Below, piece after piece: positions 23,094 through 35,600 of a DNA stretch of 64,000 nucleotides. The first letter of the stretch is position 1. Each line of letters starts with the position of its first letter. The DNA lies in contig NC_037264.1 in the NCBI RefSeq assembly GCF_000002425.4, forward strand, positions 8,054,355 to 8,118,354, given 5' to 3'. Origin of the DNA: Physcomitrium patens (lineage: Eukaryota; Streptophyta; Bryopsida; Funariales; Funariaceae). Position numbers and translations under genes: made by a program. The notes under the pieces are model-generated. The model was not told the DNA's origin and did no database searches. It saw only the letters and a list, made by a program, of their open reading frames with translations.

Positions 23094-24024
23094 CTGTAAG
23101 CATGGTCATAACAAGTACTAGTACCACATCACAAACACACTATGAACAGGATGCGATGTTGTTTTAGTCCCATTACTTTTATTTCAGGATTGACTGCCGA
23201 AACAACTAAAGTGGATTTTTTAAAAAATGTGTATGGTTAACACAATGAACTCACTGATTCAACACATAATTCAATACGGATGCATCAGCATTATTCCTGA
23301 ACTGATAGTGTTTGTTCGATTTCTTCCTGTTCGTTCCACACTTGCAGTTCTCAGCAGGTTCAAATTGACGGATACAAGGTGATTTGTAAGACAAACTGAG
23401 ATTTATGAGAAACTACGATGATGATATTCAGGTTGCAAGCCTTAGGACGCATTGCACAACTCGCTTTTTGGAGTCATTGATTATTTCATGAATTTGGTGA
23501 GTACATGGAACTATTTAGCATGAGTTAATTTCGTGTGTAGTACTGAATGCTAACCCTGCCAGTTTGTGTTTGTTATTATCATGTCATTATCAAATAAAAA
23601 ATTTATTCTTTTCATTTTTAGTAATATTATTTTGAAGTTGCAAAATAGTGATCTTAAATATTCTTTTAATTACACTTCACATGATTGTTCTATAAACTAA
23701 TCTATTTCAATCTTTTCTTCACACCAACAAACTATCAACAAGCACTTCTCTTAGAACTAATTTGCATCCTACAAAATCTTAATAATAATTTTTATTTAAA
23801 TAATATGTTTTTCTTTTTAAATTATATAATTTTTTTCTTCAACTAAATATATATTTTATAAATTTTTATATATATAAAATTATTCATACAACCACATCAT
23901 GATTTAGAAAATAAGAATTTACAACAAACATTTAATTCTAAGTACTTGACTTTTTATTAAACTTAGATTTGCACCCTTAGCTCATAAAAGATAAATTCTA
24001 TATAACCAACCATTTTTAAGCATA

Positions 24025-24061
<37 letters not shown>

Positions 24062-24149
24062 CAATCCTTATCATCAAAACTATCATTACACTCTTGTTCC
24101 TTGTCTTTATTCTCAATCCTTATATCCATTCTCCATCCAAATCTTTTGA
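23094..24149. other. Intergenic stretch, right edge of the gene island
   Basis: The first 400 bp are mixed in composition and could hold upstream exons of the gene at 22648-23093. From about 23590 the sequence turns AT-rich. An (AT)n run lies at 24028-24058. Confidence 0.45.
24028..24058. repeat. (AT)n microsatellite
   Basis: Pure TA dinucleotide run of about 31 bp. Confidence 0.95.
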
Positions 24150-25790
24150 TGTCATGTGGTAATATAATTATATGTTAAAAAATAAAAATATGGATGTTAT
24201 TATAGAAGAGCCCAATAAAAAGATATAGTAAAAAGACAAAGATAAATAATAAAAAGGTAGTAAAAAATTTAATCTTAATGTGGTTTTTTTATAGAAGAGA
24301 TTTCTATTTACTTTATAGGAGCTTAAATGAGCTAAATCAAAGTAAATGAGATAATTAATTAATATATGCATATTTAAGAAAAAATTAAGAATAGGTTTTA
24401 GCAAAAATTACCTCAAAATATAAAGAATTGACATCCAAAGATACGCAATTGTAAACCAAGATCAAAATCAAATCGTAAGGCACAAAACCATGTACCTACG
24501 GCAATTTTAGGATTCTTGGAGTGATTGGAGAGTGGGATTTGAGAGCAAACATAAGAAAGGTACTTTTGAATATTGGTTTCAAGTAATTGGAGTATGTAAC
24601 AACTTTGTAAAGGCTTTATATAATTAGGATTGTTTTTGAATAATTTTGGATTTTAAAAAATTCAAAGAGTTTGTACTTTGGACAATTGGATAAAATTTAT
24701 AGATGATTTATAGGTGAAATTTTGTGATTAAGTAATAATTATTATATGTAATCTATGTTGCAAGTTTGAGCTTAATTTAATAATTTATTCAAAGTTTATT
24801 GAAGCTCAAACATATTGAGGTCTTGGAAAATGGGGTTTAAAGAATCAATGAGGATTTTTAAGATATCCATCAGTTTGCTAATTGGATTGAAATAAAATTT
24901 TGCATACAAGTAATAAACTTGACTTCTAACAATCTTACAAAGTTTTAGACCTATTGAATAGTGAAATTAAGAGTTTTTGGCTCTAAAATATTGGTACTAA
25001 GGTTGGAAAAAGAAGCCGGCCAACACCCAAGCAAATTTTAGGAGTTATCTTCTAATTGGTATATTCAATCTTCTTCAAATGTTTTTATGCTTGTTGCTAG
25101 CTTAGTTATTACAAAGTATACAAATGATTAGTTAAAATCAATATTTAAATCATTAGTTATTGAGATTTCAATTTATTATAGGAATTATTAAGAATATGTT
25201 TAAGATTTAGAATTTGATTAGAAATTGATTAAGATTGGTTTAGGATTTAGGATTCAATTAGAATTCAATTAGGATTTATTTATGATTTTTTAGGATTTGT
25301 TTGGAATTTATTTAGGATTTGGTCTAGGATTTGGTTAAGATTTATGATTTGACTAAAATTTGGTTTACGATTCAATTAGGACTTATTAGGATTTCATAAG
25401 GATTGGTCTAAGATTTAGGATTTAATTAGGATTTACTTAAGATTTATTTAAGATTTTTATTTTAGAATTATTTAAAGATTTTTTTTATTTCTTTAAAAGT
25501 TTCTATTTTTAATATTTCTTTAAGATTATTGTTATTTCTTTAAAATTTTATTTTTGTATCTCTTCAAGATTTTATTATTATTTTTCTTTAGGATTAATTA
25601 TGACTCTTTTATGTTTTTTTTGTAACTTCTTTTAAATTCTTTTGGATTGGATAAAATTGGATTAAGGTTGTTAAGGATTATTTAAGGTTTATTTAAGACT
25701 CTATTAGACTTAGCAAGATTTTGTTGTTGCATTTCTACTTATCTTCCATAGTTAGATGTCTTGTTAAGTACTCACCATGCATCCGTAGTA
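24150..25790 (+). mobile_element. Family-B repeat copy 4
   Basis: Starts TGTCATGTGGTAATATAATT and runs about 1.64 kb, homologous throughout to copy 3 at 7935-9732. Shared landmarks include TTATTATAGAAGAGCC, the AGAAGCCGGCCAACACC-like block near 25012, the 11-bp repeat tract near 25190-25480 and the end block CTTCCATAGTTAGATGTCTTG. No coding part. The 3' edge is uncertain, somewhere near 25775-25790. Most simply a solo LTR. Confidence 0.7.
25190..25480 (+). repeat. Degenerate 11-bp tandem repeat (GATTAGGATTT type)
   Basis: The same repeat as in the other family-B copies, shorter here. Confidence 0.75.
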
Positions 25791-25799
25791 CTAAGTATT

Positions 25800-27556
25800 C
25801 TTATTCAAACAAGAATACACATAATACAATTGGTTTGTATTGGAGAGGTAGAACCTGCTTCACTTGCCTGCAAAGGAGCTGGTCAAAAAATTGGTTCAAT
25901 ACTAAGAGCTGGTGTTGTCGTGAGGTGCTGATGTGCCCAGTCATGGTTCGTTTTGATTTGCAAGGAGTTGCTAATTGGTAGTGCAAGAGAGATGCAATGG
26001 CCAATTGGCGGTGATGGTGAGTACAGGAGTTGCCTGTAGTTGGGGGCGAAAACAATAGTTGGCAATTTGAGATTTGGCATTAGTGTTTTTTAAGTCTTGA
26101 TTGGTTTTAATCGATCTTGGCACAGGTTCTGTGGTCATTGGAGGGGCTTATCAAAGTGATCCAAAAATCTAGTCCATAATAGAGTCAAGCAAATTTGTGG
26201 AAACATGCTAGTTTGTTTGGTGGAGCCCTTTTTGGTAGAAGACAGAGTGGAGTCGACGCTTTGTACTTTGGAATTGCTATTTGAAGGTGCTTTGAAATCT
26301 AGATTTGATTGTTTCAGATCTAGATTGAATTTCTTCTGGAGTTGAATCGTAGTACTCACCAGAATTTTGCTCAAGTAGGTTTGCTTGGGGTCTGAAGCGG
26401 TGTACTTTTGGAATTGGAACCAGAGCCGATGCCAGGCAATCCCGGGCAAGGTGCCCAGCCTTATGACCATGGTGGTATGCTATGTAATTGGTCCTCTTCT
26501 GATGATGGTGTCGATTAAACTACCTGGATCCGCAAGCTGAGCCCTGGCGAGAGCATCCTCGTATAGCGTTCCTGATCCGAAAAACAAGGGCTTCTTAATG
26601 CTGATCGAACCTAAGCCTCAATTTGGTTTCTTCCATCTATAAGCAGCTGACAGGTTTTGGAAGAGTGGGAGGTGAGCGTTCATTTCGAATGATTCTCACT
26701 AGGGTCTCAAATCTCAATGGCAAGATCTTTAAGATTTTATGAATAACGACGAGATCAGAGGGGAGTTTGTTTGCCTCCCTGAGATCATTGATAATCTCGT
26801 GAACAGTTTGCACGAAGGATGCCACTGTCATGTTATTAGCCATTCTTAAATTTTTCCATCGATCCAGTGTGGTCATCACATCTGCAATGGTCTGTGTAGA
26901 ATACAGATTGGACAGCATCTTCCAGGCTTCTGTCGGATCAAAAATCCTTGACACATATGGCTTAACCATATCGGAGAGTGAGAGACTTAGATACACATGG
27001 CCTTGGTTTTCTTCCTACAAATTTTCTCTGTTTCCAATGGATCAGATCGAGAGGTTATCGAGGGGCTAGCTGGATCTTTACTATTCGAGACTTGACTAGA
27101 TTTTGAGATTTCGGGAGACTCTGCACTCGTAGTGTCAGACAGTTGTGGATTCACTGCATCCCAAAGGTCCTCTTGTTCCAGGACTCTTTGGATAGTGCTC
27201 TTCAATACCTTGTAGTTTTCGGGACCTGCAAGCATTTTGTTTGCTGCAACAATTGAATCCATTGATCCTCGTTGTGCGCCAACTCTCAGAAAGCTTCTAC
27301 GGTTCTAGTGTACTATTCAATACTAAACTCAGTCACTATTTCTACTTACTCGATTCCCGCTCTTATGCCATGATGACCACAGAATAACATAAGCAACACA
27401 AGGTAAACGTCGAAGATAACCACTAGGAAATGCAAGATCAGCCCATACAGGCTCAACAAAACCAACTGGATTAGTTTGCTCGAGCAGCAATATAAGTCAA
27501 TAATATGTCTACGTTCCCTGTGTAGAAAACGTGCAGTCAAACACAGGGGCGATGTT
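25800..27556 (-). mobile_element. Ty1/copia fragment: 5' LTR and gag region
   Basis: In minus orientation: LTR from TGTTGAACATC at 27556 to roughly 27290, then the gag coding region beginning near 27262 (starts MDSIVAANKMLAGPENY), running through a UBN2-type gag core (about 26996-26640, readable DPTEAWKMLSNLYST) to a zinc-knuckle region near 26450-26480 (readable HKAGHLARDC). The pol region is not here. It is the same family as the fragment at 13.65-15.08 kb and in the opposite orientation. Broken, with a few changes; moderately young by LTR similarity. The stretch nearest 25800 is uncertain. Confidence 0.85.
27350..27556 (-). repeat. Copia LTR part, inverted copy of 14882-15075
   Basis: The complement begins TGTTGAACATCGCCCC and follows the copy at 14882 with about 90% identity over some 180 bases. 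Confidence 0.8.
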
Positions 27557-27842
27557 CAACAACAAACACTAGGATTCTGGTTGATACAATGTTTTGTCAA
27601 TAGAGTGATCCATCTTTGGCTCTTGTGCAAAAAAAAGGCCAAGACCGCGACCAAAAAATAGACGTGGAACTAGTATCACAAATTCGAATGGCTAGTGTTT
27701 GTGTAATCTAAATTGACTGGTCTGATTCCAACTGGTTGCGACTGGATGGACCTGTCTCGCCACTATACTTTTGATCTCGCCGCTGATAAAGATGTCTAGA
27801 AATTGTATGACCTGATCCACAAGTGAAACTAATAGCACTACT

Positions 27843-27870
27843 TGCACTGCTCGCTCAAGCGAGAAGTGCA
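27843..27870. other. 28-nt inverted repeat, hairpin-capable
   Basis: Arms TGCACT-g-CTCGC and GCGAG-a-AGTGCA flank a four-base loop TCAA; eleven of twelve positions pair. Confidence 0.7.
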
Positions 27871-28659
27871 GCGAGAGAGTGGGATTCCTCACAGAAGATA
27901 CAACTACATTGGCAATGTCAACCCGGCGGCATGAAGTCGGTGCACACACATGAAGAAATCCCGTGCATTTTTGTGGTGGATGACTGTTTTACTAAACCTT
28001 GCAATGGCTTTGTTTTGTGCAACAATTTTCAGAGTTACTTGCCATATGTGGTATCACATATATTTTTTCAAGACATGGGCTAAGTTTTATATGAATGTTT
28101 CACAATTTTACCACACTAACATTTGAGGTGAGGAAGGTTTCCTTCATAGAAAAGGAGTGTGAATTCCTACATGCTTGCTAAAGAATCGATCAAAATGTCG
28201 CTCTTGAAAGTGAATGTTTGTGTGTATCCAACCTGCAAGCATGTTTTTATTTTATTATGTGGAAAGGTCAATTTTTTATTATAATATACTAGATCACTAT
28301 GTAGATGTCATTGACATGATGTAGTTGGAGTGCTTTAAGGTGCTTTTGTCTTCTTGTTCAGCCATTATTACAAATAGTCAAGTAGATTTAAAAAGTCTTA
28401 TATCTTATTTAAGTGTATTCATGTTTTTCTTTGATAAGTTTTTAATAATCCTAAGAAAATATGTTGTATTAATAGTTGTAAGTTTTATTCATATATTTTA
28501 TAATGTTAATTTAAATAAATTTTAATATAGTTTTTGAATAGTTTATTGTTAAAAATTATCATTGCCAAAAAAAATGTAACTTAATTAATATACTTTTTAT
28601 TAATTACATGTAATATATCTTAAATTAAAAAATCTATAAATGATAAAATAAGATTACAT

Positions 28660-28660
<1 letters not shown>

Positions 28661-28690
<30 letters not shown>
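28661..28690. repeat. (TAGA)n microsatellite
   Basis: About seven and a half tetranucleotide units. Confidence 0.95.
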
Positions 28691-28946
28691 TTCATATTTT
28701 TTTAATATTTTCCATCAATTTTATATTTTAAATAAAAAAGTTACTTTAATAATTAGAAATAAGTAGAAGTAGATAGAAATTAATGAGTCAAATAATTTTA
28801 ATTTTAATAAATATTTTAATAATTTGTTAAACATAGATTTAATCTTTAGGTATTTTAAGATATATCACATGGATCTAAAACTTTAATCTAAAGATTTTTA
28901 TATTTAAGAAACTATTATAAAAGAATTTTATAACTTGAATATTTGA

Positions 28947-28951
28947 CCTAA
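28947..28951. repeat. Target-site duplication CCTAA, left
   Basis: Pairs with 29420-29424 around the solo LTR. Confidence 0.9.
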
Positions 28952-29419
28952 TGTCATGGACATACTCATAATTACATATACAAATAGGTAGAAGTAAGTA
29001 AAAGTAGGTAAAAATAAGTTAATTCTATAGTATTTGATATGGAAGTTTTCTAAAAGCTTCATAGATGCTGCTTTGACTTCATAGGTGTCTTTAATTGACT
29101 TTTTGGATTAGAAACGTGGTCAACAAGTTGGTCATGTGCCACACATGTTGTTAACTTGAAGACCAAGCTAACTATGTGGCCTACATGTAGAAAAACTTGC
29201 ATTGTAAGTAAAGCAGGTGTCCTACAAAGTCAACACATCTTGTCAACTCCTTTCTTGCTTCCAGTCTAGTTTCAAAGGTCTCTAGTTTTCTTGACTTTTT
29301 GGCAATAGCCATTCTAGTTTCTTTCTTAATATATATATCAAGTTATTTCTATTTTGTCATCTTTCTTTGAAAGAAGTCTCACTCGTTTATTTGTCTTTAT
29401 TGTGTTCTTGTCCTTGACA
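28952..29419 (+). mobile_element. Solo LTR of the gypsy chromovirus family
   Basis: A 468-bp LTR from TGTCATGGACAT to CCTTGACA, homologous to the LTRs at 12738-13347 and, inverted, 52230-52788. It is flanked by perfect 5-bp target duplications CCTAA at 28947-28951 and 29420-29424. No internal region lies beside it, so it is the product of LTR-LTR recombination. Confidence 0.93.
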
Positions 29420-29424
29420 CCTAA
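29420..29424. repeat. Target-site duplication CCTAA, right
   Basis: Pairs with 28947-28951. Confidence 0.9.
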
Positions 29425-29912
29425 AGGCCTTGTGATTCTTAACAATGCTTTCATATAACTTTATTATTAGCTAGTATTAATAGATGTAAGATTAAAACTA
29501 TCTTTAGTCTTGTTAATATATATATATATTTTTAAATTTTAATATTGATTTATGACTTTCTACATTTAGTACATTTTATCATTCATATATATAATTTATT
29601 TATAATTTATTTATATTTTAAATATGTATGTTTTTTTAAACAAATTTTTCTTAATTCATGTTTTTAACATTATGCTTGTTTATTGAAAGAATTAATCGAA
29701 TGTTGTCGTTAAAAAATATTACATATGTATACTTATAAAATCATAAACTATAAAAAAAAATTATATTATTATATAATGCACTTAAAAACCAAATTCTTAA
29801 GTATCATTGAAATTTGATCTGCAATGTAAGTGTTTAAAATAAGATTAAGATACCTAAAAGTGTTTAAAATTTATGTAGACACATTAAGATATAATACTTT
29901 TAAATTTTTGTG

Positions 29913-29950
<38 letters not shown>

Positions 29951-30762
29951 CTTAATTTCATTAAATATTTGAGATACAACTTGTTTAAAAAAAATCTAAT
30001 TTTTTTAATAAACTAAATTTTAGAATTGTATATAAAAATATCATATGTAGCTGATTATAGAAAAAAAATCTTAAAGAAATAAAACACAACTAGTGTAGTT
30101 TATTTCCATTTAATATTAATAAATTCTTATCCAATTAAATTACTTTATAGTTCTAATTATAATTTAATATATCTATAATAATTAATTCAAAAATATGATT
30201 AACTTAAAATACATGTCTTTTTACAATACTAGATATTTTCAATAAAACGTACAAAAACTGATTTCGAGAAACAAACTAAAAAAAATAAAAAATAAAAAAT
30301 AAACTCTTGTATTAGTCGGAATTGAAACAATCAGAACATAGAATACATTGTTTTTTTTGAAATGATTAATCAATGTTTTTAATTATCATTAAATGTATGT
30401 AATAAGAGAATGTGAATCAAAGTTTAAACCAATTTCAATTCTAAAGAAATCAATAAAATTATAATGTGTTTCAGAAAGTTCAAAAAAATATTTTGTTAGA
30501 TCAAAAGCTTTAAAATAATAAGTAGATATGTGTATTTGTATCACAACAACTGTCAAAAAATAATAATAAAAGAATGTACAAAAAATATTTCATAATGGGT
30601 AGATTGTGTTTAAATAATATAGAAATTTTTTTACTACTTTTTTAATAAATTATTTGACTTGTACCATTTCTAAATAAAAATTTACAAGTTTTTTAAACTT
30701 TCTTTAGGTTTTTAAGATTTCAACTATGTTATATTTAAAAAAAAAAACCCAATATTTACGAA

Positions 30763-30807
<45 letters not shown>

Positions 30808-31940
30808 GAGGTTTCTTTTTTATCTAACAAAAAAAAAAAAAAATGTCCAAGGATGAAATTACAAATTATTTGTATAAAAAAAAAGACACAATTAGAAGAC
30901 TTCATTTTAAATTTATTTAACTTGTATGCATTCATTTTTAATTAGTTTTAATAATTACAAAAAAATTGGATTTAAATTTTTAGTTATTTATTTTTTTATT
31001 TTTATTTTTTTCTGCTAGTCTTAAACAATTTAAGAAACACCAGAGAGAGTGTGTGTGTTTATATTTATATATGTCAAACTCAAGAAGAATGCATTCAACT
31101 AACATAAATTAAGACATTTAGGTTACACTATCTTTCAGAATGGATTATGAATGGATCCAAAGAAACAAAGAGATAGATTTATCATGACATGAACAATACA
31201 AGAACTTCGTGTTATATTCAATGTTCTTTTGTTTATTTTTAAATCTTCAAACCTCTCTAAAAAGTTCTTCCTAGATTACTCTCACAGGGATTACGATTTT
31301 GCACAAATATAAACTTGAAGAGAGGTCCTGATGCAAACAGAACCTGTAAAAAAAATCACCAGATATTTTTTTTACCAATATTTTTCCCCTAGCTAAAAAA
31401 ATAAAATAAAAAAAACAAAAAACACAAACAGAAGAAGAAGAAAGAAAGAAAGCAGAATCGCACATCATTTTAACGGCCACCAATGCTTCAAATCTCGCCC
31501 AGGATTCACAATTCCACCCACCACAAGAGCAAAATGACTTTCTTCGGTAGCATTTCATCATAAAAAATACCCAAAATATAATGGAATTTTGTGTCGAGAA
31601 TGCGCAGCGAAGAAACCTCTTGCTAATGCCATTACAATTGCCATGAACAGACTCATTACAAAACAGCAGTGACTTTGAGATCAAACCTCACAAAAACCCA
31701 GGTCTCAACATGACAACGCCATGAGAGAGTTACAATGCAAAGCGCAGGGAAATGAATGCAAAGAAGGTAGAAACCCAGTGACAACTTATGAATGAATAAC
31801 TGACTGACTACACACTTCAACGTAGAAGAATACTACGAAACATACTTCAAAAGGAAGCATAACTCTACACAACAACACAACACAACACAACAAAACACCC
31901 ATGAAAGCAATGAATTCCGGTGCTTTGCATGTTTTACTTG
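29425..31940. other. AT-rich intergenic stretch upstream of LPD
   Basis: No gene seen. (AT)n runs lie at 29914-29949 and 30771-30802. From about 31.15 kb the AT bias relaxes; a 137-codon minus-strand frame at 31684-31271 has a Phe/Cys/Ser-rich composition unlike a real protein. A CACAA-rich run lies near 31866-31896. Confidence 0.5.
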
Positions 31941-32610
31941 TGGAGCAGTGAAGCCAGTCGAGGAGGAGGAGGAGGTGTGCACAGATGCTGTGCGAGCGAG
32001 CGAGCTATGGATGCCAATGAGTGGAGAGCAGACAGTAGCGGAACGGAGGGAAGAAGCTGCATTTCCAGTGATCAGGGCTGTGGATGATGATTCGGGCTCA
32101 GAATCCCGGATCAGTGGACCAATTCCACTAGAGTGGGGGAGGTGGGTAGATTCGACTTCGAGCGAGCGTTACTAACGACGTTCGTTAGCTCCGAGGGGAG
32201 GTGGGGATGCTTCAACTATGTCTACGAAGTGCACACGGCACGCGGCGAGGTCATTGATTCGGCACCTTAAAAAGTACCTGATCCATATCGCTGTAATTCC
32301 CTTTTGTCATACACGGGCTGGGCAGTGATCAATGCAGTAGTAGGACTTCGCGGAATCCGTGCTTGGGGGCCTGGGTTCCTGTGGACTAGCTCGCTCACTC
32401 CTGATTTGCTCAGCTTCCCCCGAGTGATGTGCCTGAGCTCGCCTCGGTTGCATCGATTCTCACTCGCCTCGTGCACAGCTGTTTGCCATTCCGTCCTGCC
32501 TGCTCGAGGAACTAACTTCGATACTTGAGTTGCTGTGACTTTTGGTTTTTGTGAGTCGCTGCTTGGATTTTGTTCGAGGTTTTGCGGGGAGTTGAGGAAG
32601 TGGGACGAGA
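31941..32610 (+). promoter_or_regulatory. LPD promoter and 5' leader region
   Basis: GC-rich stretch directly before the LPD start codon. A GAGGAGGAGGAGG run lies near 31960, a 17-bp palindrome at 32172-32188, and a weak TATA-like TTAAAAAG near 32268. The leader just before the ATG is T- and G-rich. The transcription start cannot be read from the sequence. Confidence 0.45.
32172..32188. promoter_or_regulatory. 17-bp palindrome with an ACGT core
   Basis: Arms CTAACGA and TCGTTAG are perfect complements around CGT; the centre reads GACGTT. ACGT cores are the usual contact of plant bZIP factors, so this is a candidate site about 420 bp before the LPD ATG. Function is inference. Confidence 0.35.
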
Positions 32611-35600
32611 ATGGAGGCAATCGCAGTGTCCAGGGGATTGGTGGGCGCCAGCAGATTGCAGAGTTTCTTTGCAGACACTTCGTCGTCGTCGTCGTCTTCT
32701 TGTGTGCCGGCGCTCATTTCGTATGCTGGGTTGAAGAAGAATGTGTGTTTCTCCGCGTCAAAGCCGGCTTGCGAGCTTGGAGCGGTGGTTGCTGCATCCA
32801 GAGGCGCTGTTGTGAAGGGGAACAGGGGGTTGAGGGTAGAGGCCGCTGCTACAAATGGCTCTCCGCAGTCTTTTGATTACGACGTTGTGATTATCGGCGC
32901 TGGTGTGGGCGGCCATGGCGCTGCGCTCCATGCTGTTGAGAGGGTAAACTCGCCGCATTGGATAGTTTTTCTTGATAGGGCTGTTAATTAATCGCTTTTT
33001 ACCCCAATTCTTGAAATAGGAACCATTGAGATGACTGCATTGGTTTGAACGTGTAACAAGAGGAGGCACGCGGAGAGAGAGGCCTTTGGTCTCTCAGCTT
33101 ATCATCTTGTTGCTTAATCTACTTCTTCCTGTACAATTAATTAGCTAGAAATCCCTCTCTGCCCCGCTTGCCAGACTTTTAAAATTGAACATTGTGAATT
33201 GGGTTACAGGGTTTAAAGACAGCAATTGTCGAGGGAGACGTTGTTGGGGGTACATGTGTTAATAGAGGATGCGTTCCGTCCAAGGCGCTTCTCGCTGTAA
33301 GTGGACGTATGCGGGAGCTTCATGACGAGCATCACCTCAAGTCCCTTGGGATCCAGGTATTCACCTGTTGTTCCTCTTCGCCCTATCTGTTGCTTCAATT
33401 CTAAAGATACTTGGAGTATACGAAGAGCTTCAACCGGTTGTAACAAGTGATGTTTGTGAACTGGATGCAGGTAGCAGCCGCTGAATATGACAGGCAAGCT
33501 GTTGCAGACCATGCCAACAACCTGGCAACCAAGATTCGGGGAAACCTAACCAACTCAATGAAAGCCCTCGGGGTTGACATCCTGACTGGTATCGGATCCG
33601 TTGTGGTGTGTACCCATTCAATCTCATCTTATTTGCATGTGGTTGTTGCTCACAGTCTAGTAGAAGTCACCACGTCATTCCTTAGCTATTGCGATTGTTT
33701 GGGTTTGTCATGTATTCTAAACAACTTTCTATCCATATTCCCTAATTCTTGGTCCCCAGTTGTAAAAAGAGTATCAATATTTGATGTTGGTAGCAATTTC
33801 AGCTTCGTTATAAGAAAGATTGAAGCCTTTCAAAGTCTCTGTTAGCATCATGGCAGTAGCTTTCTTGGAAGAAGAAATTGATTTCCTCCCTTCTGTTGAG
33901 CCACTTCTCATTAGTTCTGAGAGTTTGGTGACGAGAGAATTCCCAGCAGTAGTGTACCATTGTGCAGTAGAGTGCCCGTCTCGAAGTGCACGAAGACGTG
34001 TTTGTTTTTTTCCGTTTTTTTTCACTTGCACCTTCTGGTGCCAGTTTCTCCGGTGCAATCCCTTATTGTCTCACAAAAGTTACTACTTCAGTAAGGGACT
34101 ACTCATGCTTGAAGATCGACTCTGATGACGGGATGTCTGACTGCTGCGTGATCTGCACACAGGCTCCCCAGGTTGTTAAGTATGGAAGGATTGGATTTGC
34201 TGATAAAACCATCACAGCATGTAACATCATTATTGCCACTGGATCGGTTCCATTTGTTCCTCCAGGAATTGAAATAGACGGTAAGTGCTGCAGGTTGTAG
34301 TATAGGTTGTTGCATCATTTCTTGGTACGTAAAGTTTCTACTACGTAAGATAGCAACCTGAGTGCAGTTTTACTGTCAATTCTGTAACTCAAAGATTGCG
34401 GGTAACCCTTAAAACATGGCCTTGTCTAGTGTTTGGCTAGGAAAAATTATGTAGGTGTTGCCCATGTTCTGAACGATATAGCTGCAGCACTGTTTTTGAA
34501 GTGAACTTGATGCTTACTCAAAAACCTGGTTATGCAGGAAAGACCGTTTTTACAAGTGATCACGCTTTGAAGTTAGAGTGGATTCCAGACTGGATTGCGA
34601 TCGTTGGCAGCGGTTACATTGGTCTAGAGTTCAGTGATGTATACACAGCTCTCGGAAGCGAGGTCAGTAACCGTTTGTCTCACGGTCTAGGAGCATTTTT
34701 ATTTTATTCTATTTTTTCACTTTGTCGTATATCTTCATCACTTGTATGGACTCACAAGTTGACCTCTTTTCGTGCCCGGCAGGTGACATTCATAGAAGCT
34801 CTTGACGGTTTGATGCCAGGGTTTGATCCTGAGATCGGCAAGCTTGCTCAAAGAATTTTGATTAACCCTCGCAAAATTGATTATCATGTCGGTGTTTTGG
34901 CTAAGAAGGTAAAGATTTCTTGTCGTGAAGACATATCTGCTGTAAATTGTTCTGCTTTCGGATATGCTTCTAAACCTCCTATTGTGTGTCGTGAATGGAT
35001 GCACTGATCAATATGGCTAGTGAATGTTCCTACGTTTGTTTAATAGGTAGAGGTGAATTGGTATGCCACTCTTATGTTACAGATCACGCCAGCAAAGGAC
35101 GGAAAGCCAGTTTTGATTGAACTAGTGGACACAAAGACTAAGGAGCCGAAGGAGACCCTCGAGGTAATCGTTGTGTATTGAATCTGCGTGTATTTAATTC
35201 CATGTTCAATTTTGGTTACTTGTTTTGTGACAAAGTTCTGAGTAGTCACAAATTCTATTATGCAGGTGGATGCTGCACTCATCGCCACAGGACGTGCGCC
35301 ATTCACTAAAGGCCTAGGACTTGAAAATGTAACCCCTCTATTTAACCACTTTTTATGAACATTGGTTTAACGAACTGAATATGTACGAACTTTTGCTAGT
35401 TGTTATCGGCCGCCATGCTTATATTTATCGTTCTAGTTGAAAACCTTATGTGGCAGGTGAACGTAGTTACGCAAAGGGGTTTTGTACCTGTGGACGAGCG
35501 AATGCAAGTGCTGGACGGGGAGGGAAACAAGGTGAGTGTATTTATGTTTTCATACGTTTTGAAAATGTTTAAAATACCTCTCAAGTTCATATAGCCAACA

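Larger units (their letters stand above)
27557..28951. other. Intergenic stretch
   Basis: 27.6-28.2 kb is mixed in composition but shows no convincing gene. It becomes AT-rich after 28.3 kb, with a (TAGA)n run at 28661-28690. Confidence 0.45.

Noticed and set aside
23255-23405. Minus-strand short frame with ENCKCGTNRKKSNKH and a GTGAGT donor
   Set aside because: Its open phase does not fit the next exon at 23093-22893, and no start or acceptor could be fixed; it may still be an exon of another form.
31271-31684. 137-codon minus-strand frame upstream of LPD
   Set aside because: Phe/Cys/Ser-rich composition, produced by complementing A-rich DNA; no domain.
33447-34300. Several frames of 90-130 codons inside LPD introns
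   Set aside because: They run from exons into introns or lie on the other strand; the exon model explains the region fully.
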